Shown here: positions 7,662-16,970 of the stretch, piece after piece
How the letters are laid out: each line of letters opens with the position of its first letter
How positions within the stretch are numbered: position 1 is the first letter of the stretch
Origin: Aalborgiella sp963841045
GTDB lineage: Bacteria > Pseudomonadota > Gammaproteobacteria > Burkholderiales > Burkholderiaceae_C
Assembly: GCA_963841045.1 (NCBI GenBank)
Contig: CAWJBD010000006.1
Location: forward strand, 62,001 to 126,000
Direction of reading: 5' to 3'
Length of the DNA: 64,000 nt
Notes under the pieces: model-generated
The model's input: only the letters and a program-made list of their open reading frames with translations
Told to the model about the DNA's origin: nothing
Databases searched by the model: none
Made by a program: the position numbers and the translations under genes

Positions 7662-9569
7662 ATGACTCGTTTTCCAAATCGATTGCCCCGCATGATTTTG
7701 CTGATTGGGGTGATAAGTGCCCTATTTGGCTGCGCCACCCAACAGCAGCAAACTTTCACTTATACCCAACCCTTGTTACCTGAAGTCGCATCCGGTTATG
7801 CCGACAAACCAGGTTGGTCGAGCAAAAAATTTGCAGTGGCTGCTGCCAACCCATTGGCTACCGATGCGGGGTATCAAATTCTCAAAGCGGGTGGCAGCGC
7901 AGTGGATGCTGCCATTGCGGTGCAAATGGTGCTGGGCTTGGTAGAACCCCAATCCAGTGGCATTGGTGGTGGCGCTTTCATGCTGCATCACGATGGCAAG
8001 GCCAACGGAAAGATGCAAGCCTTTGACGGGCGCGAAACAGCACCGATGGCGGCAACAGAGACATTATTTATAGGCAAAGACGGCAAACCGATGCCATTTA
8101 CCGATGCAGTGATAGGCGGGCGATCTGTGGGCGTACCAGGCACGGCTCGAATGCTGGAACTGGCGCACCAACAACACGGCAAACTACCGTGGGCCACCTT
8201 GTTTCAACCCGCCATTGCATTGGCAACAGATGGTTTCAAAGTCAGCCCACGATTGAATACATTGTTAAAAAACGAAAAAAATCTGAAAGCTGACCCAGTA
8301 GCTGCCGCGTATTTTTATGACGCCAAAGGTGACGCATGGCCTGTTGGTCACGTGCTCAAAAATCCAGCCTACGCCTTGGTGATGCAACGAATCGCTACAC
8401 AAGGGGCTAAAGTTTTACATGAAGGAGACATCGCACAAGCCATTGTTGCCAAAGTGAAAAATCACCCCACTAATGCGGGTTTGCTGTCCTTGCAAGACCT
8501 CGCCAACTATAAAGCCAAGACACGCGTGCCTTTGTGTTTTGATTACGACGTTGCGCCTGAACGCTACCAAATATGCGGCATGCCACCACCCAGTTCTGGC
8601 GTTATTGCAATCGGTCAAATATTAGGTATCTTGAACAACACCCAAGCGCCTCAAATGCCATTGAATGCGAGTAAACAACCGACTGTGGATGAGTATTTGA
8701 GCCCTGAGTGGTTGCATTTGTACCTGGAAGCATCGCGTTTGGCATTTGCTGACCGTGCGCAGTATGTGGCTGATCCAGACTTTGTCAAAGCACCATTGGA
8801 CGATTGGGCTAGTTTGATGGACCCCTTGTATCTGACACAGCGGTCCAAACTCATAACCGATACATCCATGAAGACTGCAAAAGCTGGTGTTCCCACATCG
8901 GTTCGTGCCATCAAAACCAGCGCCAATAACCTGTATGCACCCATGCCGGATCAACCTGAGTACGGAACTTCGCATATCAGTATCATTGACGCCGATGGCA
9001 ACGCACTGGCGATGACAACCACCATCGAAGCTGCCTTTGGCTCACAGCAAATGGTCAGTCTCAACCAAGGCGGCAAAACACTATCGGGCGGATTTCTCTT
9101 GAACAACGAATTAACCGATTTCAGTTTTGCGCCAACGGGTAGCGACGGCAAACCGATTGCCAACCGCGTCGAACCAGGCAAACGACCACGCTCAAGTATG
9201 TCCCCCACTTTGGTGGTCGATAAAACGACAGGCAAAGTCGTCATGAGCGCAGGCAGCCCTGGCGGCGCACTGATTATTCACTTCACAGCTAAAACGCTCA
9301 TCGGTACACTCAATTGGGGATTGAATGCGCAAGAAGCTATCAACCTGCCTAACTTTGGATCGCTCAATGGACCCAGCATTTTGGAAGTGAAGCGATTCTC
9401 GCCTGCCGTGGTGGATGCACTCAAAGCCAAAGGCCATGAAATCCGCGAAGTTGACATGACCAGTGGCCTGCAAGCTATTGAGCGCACCACTGCGCCCAAT
9501 TCATCCAATTACAACGGATTTTTTGGTGGTGCAGACCCTCGTCGTGAGGGGGTGGTGATGGGTGATTGA
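7662..9569 (+). CDS. ggt: Gamma-glutamyltransferase, predicted lipoprotein
   Basis: Ntn-hydrolase that cleaves or transfers the gamma-glutamyl group of glutathione, matured by self-cleavage into two chains. I start at ATG 7662, which has AAAGG upstream and gives a lipoprotein signal with lipobox LFGC, so the enzyme is probably anchored at a periplasmic membrane face. The protein has 635 residues. The nucleophile is the Thr of YGTSH at about residue 436, where the small subunit would begin. Other family motifs are SSGIGGGAF near the N-terminus, LNNELTDFS and GSPGG. A terminator follows. It is divergent from iscR; no functional link is evident beyond cysteine/glutathione supply. Confidence 0.93.
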   Translation: MTRFPNRLPRMILLIGVISALFGCATQQQQTFTYTQPLLPEVASGYADKPGWSSKKFAVAAANPLATDAGYQILKAGGSAVDAAIAVQMVLGLVEPQSSGIGGGAFMLHHDGKANGKMQAFDGRETAPMAATETLFIGKDGKPMPFTDAVIGGRSVGVPGTARMLELAHQQHGKLPWATLFQPAIALATDGFKVSPRLNTLLKNEKNLKADPVAAAYFYDAKGDAWPVGHVLKNPAYALVMQRIATQGAKVLHEGDIAQAIVAKVKNHPTNAGLLSLQDLANYKAKTRVPLCFDYDVAPERYQICGMPPPSSGVIAIGQILGILNNTQAPQMPLNASKQPTVDEYLSPEWLHLYLEASRLAFADRAQYVADPDFVKAPLDDWASLMDPLYLTQRSKLITDTSMKTAKAGVPTSVRAIKTSANNLYAPMPDQPEYGTSHISIIDADGNALAMTTTIEAAFGSQQMVSLNQGGKTLSGGFLLNNELTDFSFAPTGSDGKPIANRVEPGKRPRSSMSPTLVVDKTTGKVVMSAGSPGGALIIHFTAKTLIGTLNWGLNAQEAINLPNFGSLNGPSILEVKRFSPAVVDALKAKGHEIREVDMTSGLQAIERTTAPNSSNYNGFFGGADPRREGVVMGD

Positions 9570-9594
9570 TCATATTAGACGAATTCAACTGACG

Positions 9595-9625
9595 AAAAAA
9601 AACCGCAATCACTTGCGGTTTTTTT
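9595..9625. terminator. Bidirectional rho-independent terminator
   Basis: Stem AACCGCAA/TTGCGGTT with a four-base loop, flanked by A8 on the left and T7 on the right. It ends ggt on the plus strand and could also serve the OmpA-family gene converging on the minus strand. Confidence 0.85.
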
Positions 9626-9641
9626 ATGCCAGTTTCAATCG

Positions 9642-10497
9642 TCACATTTTTTTGAATTCAATGCGACGGTTTTTCGCTTTACCTTCTGCCGTGGCATTGT
9701 CTCCAATAGGAGTGGTATCGCCGTAGCCTTTGGTGCTGAGCAGTTTCGCATCGACACCTTTGCTACTTAAGAAACCAGCCACTGCTTTGGCACGGCGCTC
9801 ACTCAGTTTTTGATTGGCCGCAGCTTGCCCGACATTGTCCGTGTGGCCGCCAATTTCATGCGGACCAGTGATGCAGGGGACCACAGCCGATAGCAGCTTG
9901 GCAGCAGCCGGTGTTAAGCGTGCGGAGCCAGTGGCAAAGGTTAGCCGCTACAGCCAATTTGTCACTGCATTGAACATCTTTTGCCGCTGCAACGGGCGCT
10001 ACAGCAACCTTCAGTTGATTATCAATGGTGGCATTCGCATACAAAGCTTGTGCTTCAGTACCACGAGCCGTTTTGATGGCTTCGCTGGCCACATCACCGG
10101 TTAGTGTCACCTTGATAGCACGTCCTTTAGCTGAAGCATCGACTGAGAGTTTGTCAATCACATTGGCTGCACCATACTTGGCTTTGGCTGCATCCAAAAT
10201 GGCTTTTTTAGTGGCGTCATCTGCAACCACGCCTTCAAGAGTCAGTTTGTTTCCATCCCAAATGGCTTTGTGTTCCAAAGCAGATGCAACGGGTGTAGTT
10301 GTAGCTGCTGCTGTGACAGCGGCCGCAGACGCTGCTGCACCAGCGCTGGTTGCAGTGGCTGTTGCAGCGGGTGCAGCACAGCAAGCAGCGCTTGGACCTT
10401 TGCCGTTCATCCACATCCAAATCAATGCCAGAAGCGCCAATAAGGCAAGTATCCAAGTCCAACGCGTATAGCGTGGCCAATCAAGTTTTTGTGACAT
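9642..10497 (-). CDS. OmpA-family envelope protein with BON-like segment, frameshifted
   Basis: Cell-envelope protein. From ATG 10497 (GGAGA 8 bp upstream) it has one N-terminal membrane helix (WTWILALLALLALIWMW), an Ala/Thr-rich linker, a BON-like region (LTLEGVVADDATKKAIL and similar), and a C-terminal OmpA peptidoglycan-binding domain (GGHTDNVGQAAANQKLSERRA, then GYGDTTPI). The frame breaks at about 9936-9945: deletion of one base gives a continuous TFATGSARLTPAAAKLL into VVPCITGPHE. The whole would be about 285 residues. It lies 15 bp downstream of the HhH membrane protein and is probably cotranscribed. The function is presumably structural anchoring to peptidoglycan. Confidence 0.8.
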
Positions 10498-10511
10498 AGG
10501 TGTTCTCCCAA

Positions 10512-11036
10512 TCAAGCGTTATGGTTATCACCAGCGCCAGATTTGTCGACACCCGCAGTTAAATTGTCTTGCAGTGCTTTTAATTCTGTCCAACGATTCT
10601 CATAGCAAAGTCTGGCTTGTTCCGCCCAAGAGCCTGGATTGGCCAGTTTGAAACGGGGTCCACCTTTTTCCAAAATAGCTTGCATTTGTTGCACCGACAT
10701 GTTCATCACTTTGTCGAATGTACCTGTGCCGTTTTCGCGGAAAAGACCGGCAATTTTGGGTCCAATACCTTCGATGATTTCCAAATCATCATTGCCTTTG
10801 ATTTTGAAACCAGCTGCGGCGGCAGCGGCGATGCTTGCACCAGCACTGACTGTACCTGTACTGACTTTAGCCGCGCTTGCACCCATATTGTTTGTAGATG
10901 TGCTCGCAAAGTTTTGTGCAGTGCTTCCAGACCCTGAATCATCTTTTCGCGTCCACTTGGACAACAGCCAATTCAACAACCAGCCGGCTAAAAGGCCTAA
11001 TAAAAACCACCAAAAACAGCAAGCAAATCCACTCAT
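10512..11036 (-). CDS. Membrane-anchored helix-hairpin-helix protein of unknown function
   Basis: 174 residues: a Trp/Leu-rich N-terminal membrane helix (FWWFLLGLLAGWLLNWLL), a low-complexity Ser/Thr/Ala linker to about residue 75, then a helix-hairpin-helix domain with DLEIIEGIGPKIAGLFRENG, as in the small predicted 5'-3' nuclease-like or DUF4332-like domains. HhH domains usually contact nucleic acid, but membrane-tethered versions next to OmpA/BON proteins are seen in Burkholderiales and their job is not known to me. It is paired with the downstream OmpA gene (15-bp gap). Confidence 0.7.
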   Translation of the reverse strand: MSGFACCFWWFLLGLLAGWLLNWLLSKWTRKDDSGSGSTAQNFASTSTNNMGASAAKVSTGTVSAGASIAAAAAAGFKIKGNDDLEIIEGIGPKIAGLFRENGTGTFDKVMNMSVQQMQAILEKGGPRFKLANPGSWAEQARLCYENRWTELKALQDNLTAGVDKSGAGDNHNA

Positions 11037-11203
11037 GGTATGTATCTTTCAATTTAAATGTTATAGATTGGAAATCAATCGCAAAATGATTTCTACGGGC
11101 ATAGCGGTTTGATAGTGCTTCAAGACATGCCAAGTGTCAAGACGTGCAAACGCTAATTCGACTTAATGAATCTTAAAATCTAAACTTATTTCACGTATTC
11201 TGG

Positions 11204-12515
11204 CTAATACGTTTCCAGGTGCAAGCGCCCTTCTTTTTTGAGCGCTGAACCAACCGTATCCCACGACAATCCCGCCTCTTCGGCGATATGACGCAAAGCG
11301 GATAGCACACCCTCTTCCATGCTTTTCAGGCCACAGACGTAAAAACAGGTGTTGGCATCGGCCAGCAAGGGCGCTAAATCGGCAGCACGCTCGCGCATCA
11401 GGTCTTGTACATAGCGCTTGGGCTGACCAGGTGTGCGAGAGAAGGCGAAATTATTGTCAATGAAGTCTTTCGGCAGACCTTGCAATGGACCAAAATATGG
11501 CAATTCTTCTTGCGTTCGTGCACCAAAGAACAATAGCAGTTTGCCACCGTCAAACTTACCGGACTGGCGCAAACGCCGTCCGCCACTCGGTCATGGCACG
11601 CATGGGTGCGCTGCCAGTTCCAGTGCAGATCATCACGATATTGGATTTGGGGTGGTTGGGCATCAAAAAGCTACTGCCAAATGGACCGATGACCTGAACG
11701 GTGTCGCCCACCTTCAAGTCGCACATGTAGTTTGAAGCCACGCCACGCACGGGTTTACCTTGGTGGTCTGCCAACACGCGTTTGATGGTTAACGACAGGT
11801 TGTTGTAGCCGGGCCGCTCGCCATTGCGTGGGCTGGCGATGGAGTATTGGCGGGCGTGGTGGGGTTTACCATCTGCATCAACGCCAGGTGGCAAGATGCC
11901 AATCGACTGACCTTCAAGCACAGGGAAAGGCATAAGACCAAAATCCAGCACGATGTGGTGGGTGTCGTAGTCTGCACCGCTGGTTTTACCAACCTCCGTC
12001 ACCCGCACATTGCCAACGACAGTTGCTGTGATCGGCGATTTCAGACTGTATAAATTGGTGTAAGCATGGGCAGCCGACCACGGTGGCAAGGTAGCACCAT
12101 AATTGACATGATCTGCAGAACTTGTGTTTGTGTTGATTAAAAAAGCGGTATCGACAACTGCTGGCGATGTGTCTGTTGCAATAAGTGCGTCTTCTACGCT
12201 TACATCACCCAGGTGCTCTGCCAATTGCTCTGCACTCAGTTCTGCGGGTAATTCATCCCATGTCAGCTGCAATTCGATTGAATACGCTTGCTGTCTTGGC
12301 ATGTTGCGCCAATTGTCAATTGATCCTGTGGGACACGGCGAAATGCAGTCCATGCACATATTGCACTTGACTGCATCCACCACATAGTTGCGCGAATCAT
12401 GGGTAATGGCTTGAACAGGGCAAATGCTCTCGCACGTGTTGCAGCGAATGCAAATCTCGGGGTCAATGAGATGTTGCTTAATCACTGCTGCGCTTGTAGA
12501 AGTTGCCATGTCCAT
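11204..12515 (-). CDS. boxA: Benzoyl-CoA 2,3-epoxidase reductase component BoxA, frameshifted
   Basis: Passes electrons from NADPH to BoxB, which epoxidises benzoyl-CoA. Start ATG 12515 has AAGG 9 bp upstream and lies just past the boxB stop. Two [4Fe-4S] ferredoxin motifs are visible (CIRCNTCESICP and CNMCMDCISPCP), followed by a ferredoxin-NADP reductase module with RQYSIASPRNGERPG (FAD) and GTGSAPMRAM (NADPH). The frame breaks at 11571-11585; removing one base joins EWRT to RQSGKFDGGKLLLFFGART and gives a normal C-terminus ending HLETY. It is cotranscribed with boxB and boxC. Confidence 0.9.
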
Positions 12516-12534
12516 AGACAAATACCTTAATACA

Positions 12535-13962
12535 TTAATTGAAACGCACGTATTCGAAATCAATGGTTTGGCGGTTGATGCCCATCACGGGTGGTGCAAT
12601 CCAATTTGCAAACTTGCCTGGCTCAACCACACGCCCCATTAAGCTCGCGACAAAAGCACGATCTTGTTCCGATGGTAACCAGTTGTTGACATTGGCGCTC
12701 CATTCTGCTGCGCTGACAACGCGGCCGTCGGGCGATACTTTGACACCTGATAAGGATCCAATATTGCGGTGAAACGCTTTGTGTGGCGTTTTCAGTCTGA
12801 ATGGAATGCCCGCTTTTTCAATCACTTTGTTCCACCGCTCTACACCACCGATTGAGTCTTTGATGTAGTCATCACGCAGCACTTCGTTCAATGCGTTCAG
12901 CATGGGCACTTCGCGCTCAACCAATTGATTACCTTGTACAGCTAACACTTTATAGGTTTGACCTTTGAGCAAGTGGTCGTCGTTGCGTTTGCCTTCTTCA
13001 AAGCGTCCTTTGAGACCCGTTGTGTAGAAAGTCGCTGCGTTGCTAGATTCATCCGCGCCAAATAAGTCAATGGTGACACTGAAGTGAAAATTCAAATAGC
13101 GTTGCAAGGTTGGCAAATCAATCACACCTGCAGCACGCAATTTGGTCACGTCGTCTGTTTTCAATTCATTCATCGCGGCACAGGTGCGTTGAATCACGCG
13201 GCTGATGCCCGACTCGCCCACAAACATGTGGTGTGCCTCTTCTGTCAGCATGAATTTGGTGGTACGCGCCAAGGGGTCAAAACTGCTTTCAGCGAGTGCA
13301 CACAATTGAAATTTGCCGTCACGATCGGTAAAGTAAGTGAACATGAAGAACGACAACCAGTCCGGTGTTTCCTCATTGAATGCTTGCAAAATGCGCGGGT
13401 TATCAGACTGACCGGAGCGGCGTTCCAGCAAGGCCTCGCCTTCTTCGCGGCCATCGCGACCAAAGTATTTGTGCAACAAATACACCATGGCCCACAGATG
13501 GCGGCCCTCTTCCACATTCACCTGAAACAAATTACGCAAATCATATTGGCTTGGGCAGGTCAAACCCAAGTGACGTTGCTGCTCTACCGATGCAGGCTCT
13601 GTGTCACCTTGTGTGACGATGATGCGTCGCAAATTGGCGCGGTACTCACCTGGCACATCTTGCCAAGCATCTTCACCCAAGTGATCACCAAAATGAATTT
13701 TGCGATCTTTTTCAGCAGGATTTAAAAAGATGCCCCAACGGTAGTCCGGCATTTTGACGTGTCCAAACTGTGCCCAACCTTGCGGATCAACGCTGATGGC
13801 GGTGCGCAGGTAAACGTCAAAATTTTGCGAATGATCAGGGCCCATGTCGCCCCACCATTGCAAATAATTGGGTTGCCATTGCTCCAACGCGCGCTGCAAT
13901 GTGCGGTCTTCGCTCAAGTTAACGTTGTTGGGAATTTTTTCGCTGTAATTGATGCTTGTCAT
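12535..13962 (-). CDS. boxB: Benzoyl-CoA 2,3-epoxidase oxygenase component BoxB
   Basis: Diiron monooxygenase that forms 2,3-epoxybenzoyl-CoA. I start at ATG 13962 (MTSINYSEKIPNNVNL), with GGAG about 10 bp upstream, giving 475 residues, the usual length; an upstream extension in frame is not supported. The diiron carboxylate ligands are visible in NVEEGRHLW and LTEEAHHMF. The tail FANWIAPPVMGINRQ is characteristic. The gene lies between boxC (98-bp gap) and boxA (20-bp gap) on the same strand. No frameshift is present. Confidence 0.96.
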   Translation of the reverse strand: MTSINYSEKIPNNVNLSEDRTLQRALEQWQPNYLQWWGDMGPDHSQNFDVYLRTAISVDPQGWAQFGHVKMPDYRWGIFLNPAEKDRKIHFGDHLGEDAWQDVPGEYRANLRRIIVTQGDTEPASVEQQRHLGLTCPSQYDLRNLFQVNVEEGRHLWAMVYLLHKYFGRDGREEGEALLERRSGQSDNPRILQAFNEETPDWLSFFMFTYFTDRDGKFQLCALAESSFDPLARTTKFMLTEEAHHMFVGESGISRVIQRTCAAMNELKTDDVTKLRAAGVIDLPTLQRYLNFHFSVTIDLFGADESSNAATFYTTGLKGRFEEGKRNDDHLLKGQTYKVLAVQGNQLVEREVPMLNALNEVLRDDYIKDSIGGVERWNKVIEKAGIPFRLKTPHKAFHRNIGSLSGVKVSPDGRVVSAAEWSANVNNWLPSEQDRAFVASLMGRVVEPGKFANWIAPPVMGINRQTIDFEYVRFN

Positions 13963-14060
13963 AATTATTAGCTCCTGATGTGAAAGTATCAGGATGCCGT
14001 GGAACTGGCTTTGCCAGGCACTGGCATCGTTGAGGGAGGACCGAGGTCGACACGGTGGGT

Positions 14061-15719
14061 TCAAACTCGGTTCCAATCGAATACGGCTTTGTCACCTTTG
14101 CCATAAACCTTCAATGCACCTTTTTCACCAACTGCGTTGGGACGCTGGAAAATCCAGTTTTGCCATGCTGTCAGTCGACCAAAAATGCGGGTGATCATGT
14201 TTTCTTGGCCGTTGAAACGCAAATTGGCTTCCAAGCCAGTTAATGCATCGGGTGACATGGCCACGCGCTCTTCGATGGCGATACGCACTTCGTCGGCCCA
14301 ATCAATATCGTCAGGGTTCGAAGTCACCAAGCCCAATGCAAATGCGGCATCTGCGTCCAGAGCTTGACCTGCTTTGGCGCGTACCGCTTCCAAAGCGGGT
14401 GCTTCGTCATAAAAACGGCGTGCCAAACGACTTTGCTTTGTAGCCATGGGATAGATGCCAAAATTCACATCAGAAACGGTAATTTTGGGAGAGGCATTGT
14501 CATCATCAGGCAATATCAATTGGTAGCTTCGGTCACAGGCCAAGGCCAATTCAAGCAATGTGCCAGCGAAACATGAACCTGGCTCAATCAATGCAAACAA
14601 GCTGCGAGATGACACATCCAAACGGCTGAAGGTACGGCGCAACAAACCAATGGTTTCGCGAACAAACCAATTATCTTTGTTCGCCAACATCACCGCGTCA
14701 CTGGCCAATACAGCGGCTGCATCGCCTTGTGTTTTGATCAGCCAGATACCGATGTCCAATTCGTTGGTGCGCATCTGCAAGATGGCGTCTTCCAATTCGC
14801 GCGCCATTTGCAAAGGCCACCAGTTCACGCCTGCAGCCAATATAGCATCCACCGTTTGAGGCTGTGCGCCAGAAGGACCTTTGACTGTCAGCGTAGCGCT
14901 GCGTTTGGCACGGTCAATTTCAACTGTCACATAGCAATAACGCAAGGCATCCGCTTCTTTGGTTCTATTCAAGGGCGTTAAAACCACACCTTTGCCATCG
15001 GCAGGCCGATCGCTTTGTTCGGCCAATTGCATTGCACGTTCTTGTACTTTTTGCGCAAAAACCGACGATTTGGCTATGTCATCCACCAAGCGCCAGTCTT
15101 TGGCTTTTTGACCACGCACGCCCTCTACACTGGTGCAAAACAAATCCGCTAAATCATGACGCACATGTCGCTTGTCTGTCACACGTGTCAAACCACCGGT
15201 TCCAGGCAAAACACCCAAAAGTGGCACTTCAGGTAGACTGACTGAGGACGAACGGTCATCAATCAAAATGATTTCATCACACGACAATGCCAGTTCGTAA
15301 CCGCCACCGGCACAAGCGCCATTGACAGCCGCTAAAAACTTCAAACCACTGTATTGCGATGAGTCTTCTAAGCCATTGCGCGTTTCATTGGTGAATTTGC
15401 AAAAGTTCACTTTCCATGAATGGCTGCTAACGCCCAGCATGAAAATGTTGGCGCCGGAGCAAAACACTTTTTCTTTGGCGCTGGTCACCACCACGGTACG
15501 CACTTCAGGGTGCTCAAAGCGGATGCGATTGACCGCATCATTGAGCTCAATGTCTACGCCCAAGTCGTAACTGTTCAGTTTGAGCTTGTAGCCTGGACGC
15601 AAACCTGCGTTTTCATCAATGTCAACAGCGAGTGTCGCCACGGCACCATTGAAAGACAATTTCCAATGTTTGTAGGCAGATGGGTGGGTTTGGTATTCAA
15701 CTTGCAGTGCTTCAGTCAT
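14061..15719 (-). CDS. boxC: 2,3-epoxybenzoyl-CoA dihydrolase BoxC
   Basis: Opens the epoxide ring hydrolytically, yielding 3,4-dehydroadipyl-CoA semialdehyde and formate. It has 552 residues and two crotonase-like halves; the first contains FCSGANIFMLG and NGACAGGGYELALSCDE, the oxyanion-hole and active-site segments. The C-terminal WQNWIFQRPNAVG is typical of BoxC. Start ATG 15719 has GGAG 10 bp upstream. It is the first gene of boxC-boxB-boxA and its promoter region carries BoxR-type TGCA boxes. Confidence 0.96.
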   Translation of the reverse strand: MTEALQVEYQTHPSAYKHWKLSFNGAVATLAVDIDENAGLRPGYKLKLNSYDLGVDIELNDAVNRIRFEHPEVRTVVVTSAKEKVFCSGANIFMLGVSSHSWKVNFCKFTNETRNGLEDSSQYSGLKFLAAVNGACAGGGYELALSCDEIILIDDRSSSVSLPEVPLLGVLPGTGGLTRVTDKRHVRHDLADLFCTSVEGVRGQKAKDWRLVDDIAKSSVFAQKVQERAMQLAEQSDRPADGKGVVLTPLNRTKEADALRYCYVTVEIDRAKRSATLTVKGPSGAQPQTVDAILAAGVNWWPLQMARELEDAILQMRTNELDIGIWLIKTQGDAAAVLASDAVMLANKDNWFVRETIGLLRRTFSRLDVSSRSLFALIEPGSCFAGTLLELALACDRSYQLILPDDDNASPKITVSDVNFGIYPMATKQSRLARRFYDEAPALEAVRAKAGQALDADAAFALGLVTSNPDDIDWADEVRIAIEERVAMSPDALTGLEANLRFNGQENMITRIFGRLTAWQNWIFQRPNAVGEKGALKVYGKGDKAVFDWNRV

Positions 15720-15735
15720 TCAATATCTCCATTTA

Positions 15736-15749
15736 TGCATAATAGTGCT
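15736..15749. promoter_or_regulatory. BoxR-type operator upstream of boxC (site 1)
   Basis: TGCA-TAATAG-TGCT, 17 bp upstream of the boxC start. The TGCA-N6-TGCA pattern is the operator described for BoxR and BzdR in Azoarcus. The identical 14-mer occurs again before the transporter gene at 29997. Confidence 0.65.
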
Positions 15750-15764
15750 TAATTGCAATATAAC

Positions 15765-15778
15765 TGCATCATACTGCA
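15765..15778. promoter_or_regulatory. BoxR-type operator upstream of boxC (site 2, perfect)
   Basis: TGCA-TCATAC-TGCA is an exact TGCA-N6-TGCA match. A further TGCA at 15754-15757 lies between sites 1 and 2, so four TGCA/TGCT units cluster within 43 bp of the boxC promoter. Confidence 0.7.
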
Positions 15779-15873
15779 TATTTTTGAACTTGCAAGTACT
15801 TTATTCAAATTATTTGTCTATGCCCTGAAATTGAACCAAAATTGATGAAAATTTGAAGCGGTAGCAACCAAAA

Positions 15874-15922
15874 TGCTATGTTTTTAATAGCATACTAGGC
15901 AATAAATACGCCGGCTACAGCC
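15874..15922 (-). repeat. Dispersed repeat copy 3 (between boxR and boxC)
   Basis: Reverse-orientation copy with stem TGCTAT/ATAGCA and core AATACGCCGGCTACAGCC. It is intergenic, downstream of boxR and upstream of the boxC promoter boxes, where its hairpin could terminate boxR transcription. Confidence 0.8.
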
Positions 15923-15965
15923 TGATTTTCCATATATTTTGCTGAGAAAGTGTGCTGCGCACCGG

Positions 15966-16856
15966 TTATGACTCGGTTGTTATCCCCAACATTTTTCTAA
16001 TTTGCGCATTCAACAAAGCAAAAGTGGCATCCCTGTCTTGTGCGCTGGTGTTGATGGTGATGTCTGCTTTGGCATAAAAGGCTGAACGGCCTTTTAAAAT
16101 TTGTTGCAAATCGTCCATGGCTTCTTTGCTGTTCGCCATAGGGCGCATATCACCTTGGGCCACCACGCGTTGCATGTGGTCTTCGGCATCGGCTTGCAGC
16201 CACACCGTGGTGCAGTGAGCCAACAGCAAGTTAAAAGTTGCAGGGTCAGATATCAATCCACCGGGTGTGGCAATGACGGCTTCGGGATAAATTTGAATGG
16301 CTTCTTCAAGAGCGCGACGTTCATAGCGTCGGTATGCGCTCATGCCATAAAGGGCTTGAATTTCAGAAATATTGCAGCCAGCAAATTTCTCAATTTCGCG
16401 ACTGAGTTCTACAAATGGAAAGCTCAATTCATCTGCTAGCATTTGGCCTAATGTGGATTTACCCGCTCCGCGTAAACCAATCAATGCCACACGCGTACTG
16501 CGCGAGGCATTGCCGCCACCTGTACCCAGCAATTCTCCCACGGCCACCCGTACACGGCGCAACGTGGCGTCGTCTTTATGCTCCAGCAGCTCGCGCAACA
16601 TCAGCCAATCCGGGTTGCTGGTGGTGATATCGCCCAGTAATTCTGCCAATGTACATTGCAATGCCTGCGACACTTGCAGCAGCACCAAAATGGACGCATT
16701 ACCTGTGCCATATTCCAGATTGGCCAAATGGCGTTCTGAAACGTCGGCAGCGATCGAGAGTGCTTTGCGCGTGAGCCCACGCCGTGAACGCAATTCACGA
16801 ACTCGCTCACCCAAAGATTTCAAAAATTCATTTTTATGCAATATAGTGCTTGACAT
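15966..16856 (-). CDS. boxR: Benzoyl-CoA responsive regulator BoxR
   Basis: Transcriptional repressor of the box genes that responds to benzoyl-CoA. It has 296 residues: an XRE helix-turn-helix at about 15-75 (RRGLTRKALSIAADVSERHLANLEYG), a short linker, and a shikimate-kinase-like domain with the P-loop GLRGAGKST (about 128-136), the two-part architecture of BoxR/BzdR. The start is ATG 16856; a TTG at 16841 is an alternative. A TGCA-N6-TGCT box lies over codons 3-7, so autoregulation is likely. It lies between boxC and the divergent boxD. Confidence 0.93.
   Translation of the reverse strand: MSSTILHKNEFLKSLGERVRELRSRRGLTRKALSIAADVSERHLANLEYGTGNASILVLLQVSQALQCTLAELLGDITTSNPDWLMLRELLEHKDDATLRRVRVAVGELLGTGGGNASRSTRVALIGLRGAGKSTLGQMLADELSFPFVELSREIEKFAGCNISEIQALYGMSAYRRYERRALEEAIQIYPEAVIATPGGLISDPATFNLLLAHCTTVWLQADAEDHMQRVVAQGDMRPMANSKEAMDDLQQILKGRSAFYAKADITINTSAQDRDATFALLNAQIRKMLGITTES
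16837..16850. promoter_or_regulatory. BoxR-type operator overlapping the boxR start
   Basis: TGCA-ATATAG-TGCT. It covers codons 3-7 of the longest boxR reading and lies 120-134 bp from the boxD start on the other side, so it could block boxR directly. Confidence 0.55.
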
Positions 16857-16885
16857 GATGATTTTTAGGTAATAAAGTCCTTAGC

Positions 16886-16899
16886 TGCACAATAATACA
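16886..16899. promoter_or_regulatory. Degenerate BoxR-type box in the boxR-boxD gap
   Basis: TGCA-CAATAA-TACA, one base off the full TGCA-N6-TGCA pattern. It sits between the divergent boxR and boxD starts. Weak on its own; supported by neighbouring boxes. Confidence 0.35.
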
Positions 16900-16930
16900 T
16901 ATTAACGCAAAATAATTGTCAAAAACCATC

Positions 16931-16957
16931 AAGTATCAATATTTTGATACTTATCAA
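16931..16957. promoter_or_regulatory. Perfect 9-bp inverted repeat overlapping an FNR-like box before boxD
   Basis: Arms AAGTATCAA (16931-16939) and TTGATACTT (16944-16952) flank TATT. The right arm also forms TTGAT-ACTT-ATCAA at 16944-16957, an exact match to the FNR/CRP-type consensus TTGAT-N4-ATCAA. It ends 13 bp before the boxD start codon, a position expected for repression or for control of ribosome access. Confidence 0.45.
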
Positions 16958-16970
16958 CATAGAACCAATA

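Noticed and set aside
16931..16957. The palindrome before boxD as a rho-independent terminator of boxR
   Set aside because: It lies upstream, not downstream, of boxR, is AT-rich and has no T-run on the relevant strand.
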